From the NCBI GenBank assembly GCA_013139755.1, contig WTAG01000399.1:1-20167 (forward strand): a DNA stretch of 20,167 bases, given 5' to 3'. A program made the translations under genes and the position numbers. Under the pieces are notes generated by a model. That model made no database searches. It had not been told where the DNA came from and worked only from the letters and a program-made list of their open reading frames with translations. The first letter of the stretch is position 1; each line of letters starts with the position of its first letter. Positions 15,522 through 20,167 of this stretch are shown in pieces. This DNA is from Methylomarinum sp. (lineage in GTDB: Bacteria; Pseudomonadota; Gammaproteobacteria; Methylococcales; Methylomonadaceae).

Positions 15522-16049
15522 ATGACAAACAACAACCTAAAAATACCATCGTTACTCACTAAATTAGAAACCGATCTTAGAGCACTGATTACCTCAAGAA
15601 AACTAGAGAACCCACTGATGATTGGCATTCATAGTGGTGGTGTCTGGATTGCCGAACATTTACATCAACGACTCAATATAGAAGAACCGCTAGGGCTAAT
15701 GGACATTTCCTTTTATCGCGATGATTTCTCCCAAATTGGCATACACCCCAAAGTAAAGCCCAGCCAATTGCCCCCACAAATGGAAGGTCGAGATATTATT
15801 CTTATCGATGATGTGTTTTACACTGGCAGAACCAGTCGTGCCGCATTAAATGAGATTTTTGATTTTGGCCGCCCCAACCAAGTGGTTTTAGGGGTATTAA
15901 TTGAGCGTAATGGACGACAAGTCCCATTACAACCTGATTGTTCAGGCTGCTCTATTACACTACCAGCAGGACAAAGAATAAAACTAACAGGTCCATCACC
16001 TTTAGATATTCACATTCAATCCTTTAACGATGAATTAACCGCCGCATAA
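15522..16049 (+). CDS. pyrR: PyrR bifunctional regulator / uracil phosphoribosyltransferase
   Basis: 175 aa, type I phosphoribosyltransferase fold. The PRPP-binding loop [21 protein letters not shown] is at about 92-112 and the [14 protein letters not shown]-terminal motif at 35-47. In Bacillus, PyrR binds pyr mRNA to cause attenuation and also makes UMP from uracil and PRPP. Here only 20 nt separate it from ruvX, with no anti-terminator/terminator pair upstream of pyrR or between pyrR and pyrB (2 nt). RNA-based attenuation at this spot is therefore not supported. It may act as an enzyme, or regulate as a protein, as suggested for pseudomonads. No strong ribosome site was noted. Confidence 0.93.
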   Translation: MTNNNLKIPSLLTKLETDLRALITSRKLENPLMIGIHSGGVWIAEHLHQRLNIEEPLGLMDISFYRDDFSQIGIHPKVKPSQLPPQMEGRDIILIDDVFYTGRTSRAALNEIFDFGRPNQVVLGVLIERNGRQVPLQPDCSGCSITLPAGQRIKLTGPSPLDIHIQSFNDELTAA

Positions 16050-16051
16050 CC

Positions 16052-17014
16052 ATGTCAAACCTGCAGCTTAACAACGAAGGCAAGCTCAAACACTTTCTAA
16101 CCATTGATGGTCTAGATAAAGCTATGCTAACCGAAATACTCGATACTGCCGAGTCATTTGTCGGCATGTCTGAACAACCGGTAAAGAAAGTCCCTCTGTT
16201 AAGAGGAAAGACTATCGTAAACCTGTTTTTTGAAAACAGTACCCGCACCCGAACCACCTTTGAACTTGCTGCTAAACGCCTATCAGCTGACGTACTCAGC
16301 ATGAATATCGCAACATCGGCAACCTCAAAAGGTGAAAGTTTACTGGACACTATCCGTAACCTTGAAGCCATGCACGCCGATATGTTTGTAGTCAGACATG
16401 CTATTAGTGGCGCAGGACACTTTATCGCCCAAAATACAGCCCCTCACATTAGCGTCATTAATGCAGGTGACGGTCAACACGCTCACCCTACGCAAGCTAT
16501 GCTGGATATGTTTACCATACGCCGACATAAACAAGACTTTAGTCAATTGAAGGTTGCCATTATTGGCGACATTTTGCACTCACGAGTGGCTCGCTCACAA
16601 ATTCAGGCACTTAATACCTTGGGAACAAAAGAAATCAGAGTCATCGCCCCAAAAACACTACTACCTTCACATGTTGAAAGCCTGGGCGTTAAGGTCTTTA
16701 ACAGCATGGAGGAAGGCCTTAAAGATTTAGATGTGGTTATTATGTTGCGCTTACAAAAAGAACGCATGACCTCCGCATTACTCCCCACGGAAAGAGAATA
16801 TTTTAAATGTTTTGGCCTAACGGAAGAACGTTTAAAGCTGGCAAAACCTGATGCGATTGTCATGCACCCCGGCCCAATCAATCGCGGGGTAGAGATTGCC
16901 TCAAGCATTGCTGATGGCCCTCAATCGGTTATTCTTCAACAAGTCAGCAATGGTATTGCCGTTCGCATGGCAATCATGGCAATAACCATGCAAAACAATG
17001 GAGATGCCCTATGA
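16052..17014 (+). CDS. pyrB: Aspartate carbamoyltransferase catalytic subunit
   Basis: 320 aa. The carbamoyl-phosphate motif [13 protein letters not shown] is at about 59-71 (S63-R67), with [12 protein letters not shown], the [14 protein letters not shown] segment and [12 protein letters not shown] near the end. It condenses carbamoyl phosphate and aspartate to carbamoyl aspartate, the committed step of pyrimidine synthesis. The protein has the somewhat longer N-terminus seen in class A (Pseudomonas-type) enzymes, which form a dodecamer with PyrC'. No pyrI regulatory subunit is present, which fits this class. It overlaps pyrC' by 4 bases (ATGA) and follows pyrR after 2 nt. Confidence 0.97.
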   Translation: MSNLQLNNEGKLKHFLTIDGLDKAMLTEILDTAESFVGMSEQPVKKVPLLRGKTIVNLFFENSTRTRTTFELAAKRLSADVLSMNIATSATSKGESLLDTIRNLEAMHADMFVVRHAISGAGHFIAQNTAPHISVINAGDGQHAHPTQAMLDMFTIRRHKQDFSQLKVAIIGDILHSRVARSQIQALNTLGTKEIRVIAPKTLLPSHVESLGVKVFNSMEEGLKDLDVVIMLRLQKERMTSALLPTEREYFKCFGLTEERLKLAKPDAIVMHPGPINRGVEIASSIADGPQSVILQQVSNGIAVRMAIMAITMQNNGDAL

Positions 17015-18288
17015 GTAAAATACACATCTCAAATGGACATATTATTGATCCAGCCAATAAAATAGACCAAATAGGCTCAGTCTATATTGCTGATGGAAAA
17101 ATACTCTCCGTACTCGAACAACCTTCTGATTTTGTTGCAGATACTGTTATTGATGCAGAGAATAAAGTGGTCTGCCCCGGCTTTATTGATCTTAGCGTAA
17201 GATTAAGAGACCCAGGCCAATCATATAAAGGCACCATACAAAGTGAAACAGCCGCCGCTGCAAGTGCAGGTGTAACATCTCTGTGCTTGCCGCCGGATAC
17301 CCGCCCTGTTATTGACACTCAAGCAGTTGTGGAACTGATCAATGATAAATCTGAAAAAGCAAACTACACCCAGGTTTATCCCATCGGCGCTTTGACCTTT
17401 AGTCTTGCGGGTGTTGAGCTCAGCTCAATGGCCGCATTAAAACAAGCTGGCTGTATCGCGGTTAGTAATGCAACTGCACCCATTAGTAGCTTACTGGTAT
17501 TTCGTAGAGCAATGGAATATGCCAGCAGCCATGACTTATTAGTCATATACCATCCTGATGAAGCATCTCTCAGCAATAAAGGCTGCGCTCATGAAGGCGC
17601 TGTTGCTACGCGATATGGACTTCCAGGCATTCCTGGTGCATCTGAATCAACCGCTGTTGCACAATGCTTAGAATTAGCCGAGCTGACCGGTTGCAGAGTC
17701 CATTTCAGTCAAATCAGTAGCAAACGCTCTGCAATAAAAATCCAGCAAGCAAAAAAATACGGCCTTAAAGTCACTGCCGATGTGGCAATACATCAACTAC
17801 ATCTCACAGAAAATGACATTGAACCGTTTAATAGCGCTTATCATGTGCTGCCGCCTTTTCGCTCAGAAAAAGACAAACAACGCTTAAGAGAAAGTCTGGC
17901 TAATGAGACCATTGATGTCATTTGTTCTGATCATCAACCACATGATTTAGATGCCAAACTTGGGGCTTTTCCAGAAACAGAACCCGGTATCTCTGCACTG
18001 GAAACTTTATTACCTTTAACTCTCAGCCTTGTTAAAGACAATGCCATTACCTTATCCCAAGGTATTGCCGCACTCACTCAAAACCCCGCGCATATTTTAA
18101 ATATTCAACGCGGTGCATTAACAACTGGATTCTCTGCTGACATATGTATTTTTGATCCCTCCCTTCAATGGGAAGTTAATCAAGAAAACTGGAAAAGCGC
18201 TGGGAAAAACACACCTTTTTGGGGAAAAACATTAAAAGGCCGTGTAACACACACATTGCAATCGGGAAATATTATTTATTCCCTGTAG
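17011..18288 (+). CDS. pyrC': Dihydroorotase-like PyrC', catalytically defective
   Basis: 425 aa of amidohydrolase fold, related to type I dihydroorotase. The metal-binding HxH after the first core strand is replaced: [10 protein letters not shown] has S62 and R64 where active enzymes have two histidines. The VHxxHLS histidine is Gln (Q234 in VHFSQIS), and the DDG aspartate region reads NAT (about 153-155). Only the later aspartate (D307 in ICSDHQPH) is clearly kept. This is the pattern of Pseudomonas PyrC', an inactive subunit needed for assembly of the class A aspartate transcarbamoylase dodecamer. A true dihydroorotase should be encoded elsewhere. It is translationally coupled to pyrB by an ATGA overlap and is the last gene of the cluster. 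Products often carry plain 'dihydroorotase' labels, which would mislead here. Confidence 0.92.
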   Translation: MSKIHISNGHIIDPANKIDQIGSVYIADGKILSVLEQPSDFVADTVIDAENKVVCPGFIDLSVRLRDPGQSYKGTIQSETAAAASAGVTSLCLPPDTRPVIDTQAVVELINDKSEKANYTQVYPIGALTFSLAGVELSSMAALKQAGCIAVSNATAPISSLLVFRRAMEYASSHDLLVIYHPDEASLSNKGCAHEGAVATRYGLPGIPGASESTAVAQCLELAELTGCRVHFSQISSKRSAIKIQQAKKYGLKVTADVAIHQLHLTENDIEPFNSAYHVLPPFRSEKDKQRLRESLANETIDVICSDHQPHDLDAKLGAFPETEPGISALETLLPLTLSLVKDNAITLSQGIAALTQNPAHILNIQRGALTTGFSADICIFDPSLQWEVNQENWKSAGKNTPFWGKTLKGRVTHTLQSGNIIYSL

Positions 18289-18381
18289 CTTATTAAAAAT
18301 AGAAGCATTACATACTTGGTTAAAACAATACCCTAAGTGAATTGTAGGTAACTTCTCGTTCCGGACGTGCAGAAACTATAC

Positions 18382-18436
18382 TCACACAAAGCCACTAATA
18401 CACAAAGAAGAGCAATTAATTAGTGGCTTTGTGTGA
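18382..18436. repeat. Perfect 18-bp inverted repeat downstream of pyrC'
   Basis: TCACACAAAGCCACTAAT (18382-18399) is perfectly complementary to 18419-18436, with a 19-nt loop that begins with ACACAAAG, a direct repeat of 18384-18391. It lies about 95 nt after the pyrC' stop and 85 nt beyond the trmL stop, between convergent genes, so it could terminate both. Neither side has a U-tract (AAAAATTT follows on the plus strand). A small miniature-transposon-like or other dispersed repeat is the alternative. Confidence 0.65.
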
Positions 18437-18474
18437 AAAATTTCATACTCTCTCTGCATCATGATCAAATTTTC

Positions 18475-18509
18475 GTAGCCTTAATGTAACAAAGTGGAAT
18501 CAAGGCTAC
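18475..18509. terminator. Possible weak terminator hairpin beyond trmL
   Basis: GTAGCCTT (18475-18482) pairs with AAGGCTAC (18502-18509) across a 19-nt loop, 12 nt past the trmL stop. On the minus strand the stem is followed by GAAAATTTG, which is only partly U-rich. Its placement favours a trmL terminator; the long loop does not. Confidence 0.35.
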
Positions 18510-18520
18510 ATGTACTTTGT

Positions 18521-19003
18521 TTATCTTAACCTTCCTTTAATTAGCCCACCATTAAACCCTAACTGCTTCCAAGCCTCAAACAGCACAATAGAAACCGTAT
18601 TGGAAAGATTCAAACTTCTGCTTTCTGCTTTCATAGGTAAATAAAGCTTCATATCCGCATCATGCTGATTTAAAAAGCTTTCAGGCAGCCCTCTCGTTTC
18701 AGGGCCAAACATTAAAGCATCACCATCTTGATAGGCTACATCTGCATAATTTTTACTACCTTTTGTGGTTAAAGCAAACAACCTATTTGGCTTTACTTTT
18801 TCAACAAAATCAGCCAGTGATTCATACTGCTGCACATGTACCCATTCATGATAATCCAGCCCTGCTCGACGTAGTTTTTTATCATCCAACTCAAAACCTA
18901 AGGGACGAATCAAGTGTAGCTGTGCACCCGTATTAGCGCACAGCCTAATGATATTACCGGTGTTTGCTGGGATTTCCGGTTCAAATAAAACAATATTTAA
19001 CAT
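18521..19003 (-). CDS. trmL: tRNA (cytidine(34)-2'-O)-methyltransferase TrmL
   Basis: 160 aa SPOUT-class methyltransferase. MLNIVLFEPEIPANTGNIIRLC, LRRAGLDYHEW, LMFGPETRGLP and LPMKAESRSLNLSNTVSIVLFEAW are the family motifs; the C-terminal ones build the trefoil knot that binds SAM. TrmL dimers 2'-O-methylate the wobble base of leucine tRNAs CAA and UAA. The ATG at 19003 directly abuts the stop codon of the upstream phosphorylase gene (TAAATG, no gap), so the two must be co-transcribed. Functional linkage with glycogen metabolism is not obvious. Confidence 0.95.
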   Translation of the reverse strand: MLNIVLFEPEIPANTGNIIRLCANTGAQLHLIRPLGFELDDKKLRRAGLDYHEWVHVQQYESLADFVEKVKPNRLFALTTKGSKNYADVAYQDGDALMFGPETRGLPESFLNQHDADMKLYLPMKAESRSLNLSNTVSIVLFEAWKQLGFNGGLIKGRLR

Positions 19004-20167
19004 TTATTTTTTAATTTTGACCGCAGACAGCCCCCAGATATCATCAGCATATTCAGTGATGGTTCTATCGGTAGAGAACTTGCCACTAGACGCTGTATTA
19101 AGGATACTCATTTTAGTCCAGTGCTCTCTATCTCTGTAAGCTTCACTGACACGAGCCTGTGCATCAATATAACTACGGAAATCAGCAATAGTCATCCACG
19201 GATCATGTGGGTTTTTAAGCGAACCAAGAATATCATCGAAAATACCGTGCTCTACACTATTAAAATGCCCACTTTCCAACAAACTGATCACTGCTTTTAT
19301 ATCAGCATCTTCGTCAATCATGGCACAAGGGTTATAATAAGGTCGTAATTCCTTAACTTCAGTTTCAGTCAAGCCAAACAAAAAGAAATTTTCATCACCA
19401 GCTTCTTCACGAATTTCAATATTAGCACCATCCAATGTCCCAATTGTTATCGCACCATTCATCATAAACTTCATGTTGCCTGTACCTGATGCCTCTTTTC
19501 CTGCTGTTGAAACTTGCTCGGATAAGTCAGCACCTGTACAGATTTTCTCCATCGCCGATACACGATAATTAGGCAAGAAAACCAATTTCAGTTTATCGCC
19601 TACATCAGGGTCATTATTAATCACATTTGCAACATTGTTAATCAACTTAATGGTTTTCTTAGCCATCACATAACCCGGCGCCGCCTTACCACCAATCAAA
19701 ACACAGCGAGGCACCCAATTCTCTGTATCACCTTTTTTGATCAGGTTATACAAATGAATAACGTGTAATACATTTAGGATTTGACGCTTGTATTCATGTA
19801 TCCGCTTAACCTGAACATCAAACAAGGCATTTACATTTAAGCTTAAATCGACACCCAACTCTTCTGTTTTATAGTCAATCAGTTGTTGTTTACAATCTTG
19901 CTTTAATTGAAACCATTTCTTTCTGAAGGCCGGTTTTTCTGCATGCGGCTTAAGTTTTTCCAGCTGCGATAAATCTGTCACCCATGCATCATCACCAATA
20001 GTTTTAGTAATTAATGCTGCCAATTCAGGGTTACATGCCGCTAACCAGCGACGTGGCGTTACACCATTGGTTTTGTTATTAAATTTCTTGGGCCATAATT
20101 GGTAAAAGTCATTAAATAAACCTTCTTTTAATAATTGCGAATGCAATTCCGCTACGCCATTGACAGA
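19004..20167 (-). CDS. glgP: Glycogen/alpha-glucan phosphorylase, C-terminal part (5' end outside window)
   Basis: 388 codons of the C-terminal part are visible and the frame is open to the right edge, where it reads NGVAELHSQLLK, the well-known internal segment of GT35 phosphorylases. The true start lies outside the window; full members are about 800-840 aa. The PLP-binding motif EASGTGNMKFMMNGAITIGTLDGANIEI is intact with its lysine, and KRIHEYKRQILNVLHV plus NPHDPWM and DYRS-like FRSYIDAQ segments also match. The enzyme splits glucose-1-phosphate from the ends of storage glucan in the cytosol. It is directly followed by trmL with zero spacing. Confidence 0.95.
   Translation of the reverse strand, partial: SVNGVAELHSQLLKEGLFNDFYQLWPKKFNNKTNGVTPRRWLAACNPELAALITKTIGDDAWVTDLSQLEKLKPHAEKPAFRKKWFQLKQDCKQQLIDYKTEELGVDLSLNVNALFDVQVKRIHEYKRQILNVLHVIHLYNLIKKGDTENWVPRCVLIGGKAAPGYVMAKKTIKLINNVANVINNDPDVGDKLKLVFLPNYRVSAMEKICTGADLSEQVSTAGKEASGTGNMKFMMNGAITIGTLDGANIEIREEAGDENFFLFGLTETEVKELRPYYNPCAMIDEDADIKAVISLLESGHFNSVEHGIFDDILGSLKNPHDPWMTIADFRSYIDAQARVSEAYRDREHWTKMSILNTASSGKFSTDRTITEYADDIWGLSAVKIKK

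Noticed and set aside
1..20167. CRISPR array, tRNA, rRNA, integrase, transposase or toxin-antitoxin genes
   Set aside because: Intergenic regions and frames were read for these; no regularly spaced repeats, cloverleaf-like sequence or mobile-element proteins were recognised.

Overview
The window is an AT-rich, gene-dense stretch of a gammaproteobacterial chromosome. The best placement clues are an Rsd/AlgQ-type anti-sigma factor and the order gshB-tonB-yqgE-ruvX-pyrR-pyrB-pyrC', which is the arrangement known from Pseudomonas. L28/L33, PepN and GshB are also clearly gammaproteobacterial in sequence. A methanotroph-like (Methylococcales) host would fit the low GC, the UPF0182 gene and the palindromic intergenic repeats, but that is an inference and not proven here. 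Nothing looks like a prophage, integron, CRISPR array, IS element or tRNA island. This is mostly core chromosome with a few less-known genes.

Layout, left to right. (1) Positions 1-1438, minus strand: a family 2 glycosyltransferase overlapping a nucleoside phosphorylase/MTAN-like gene that runs off the left edge. (2) 1524-1970, plus: rsd. (3) 1971-2280: gene-free, with palindromic repeat units. (4) 2281-8146, minus: pepN, a DUF4442 hot-dog protein and a very large UPF0182 membrane protein. (5) 8147-8349: a second cluster of palindromic repeats, sharing sequence with the first. (6) 8350-10620, minus: htrA/degQ-type protease, moaB and a DUF423 membrane protein, tightly packed. (7) 10765-12042, plus: a multidomain cyclic-nucleotide-binding/rhodanese protein divergent from htrA. 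(8) 12104-12507, minus: rpmB-rpmG, meeting the previous gene at a strong 13-bp hairpin. (9) 12637-18288, plus: gshB, tonB, yqgE, ruvX, pyrR, pyrB and a pyrC' whose metal ligands are lost, all with short gaps or overlaps. (10) 18289-18520: gene-free, holding a perfect 18-bp inverted repeat. (11) 18521-20167, minus: glycogen phosphorylase (running off the right edge) directly followed by trmL.

How the genes work together: the long plus-strand cluster joins glutathione synthesis, a TonB-type energy transducer, a pre-16S rRNA processing nuclease and aspartate transcarbamoylase. The PyrC' protein is best read as a structural partner of PyrB, as known in Pseudomonas, and not as an enzyme. The htrA-moaB-DUF423 and pepN-DUF4442-UPF0182 groups look like two transcription units separated by repeat DNA. 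No clearly new defence or mobile system was found. The most unusual items are the tandem-CNB/rhodanese/coiled-coil protein, the related palindromic repeats and the long inverted repeat downstream of pyrC'.
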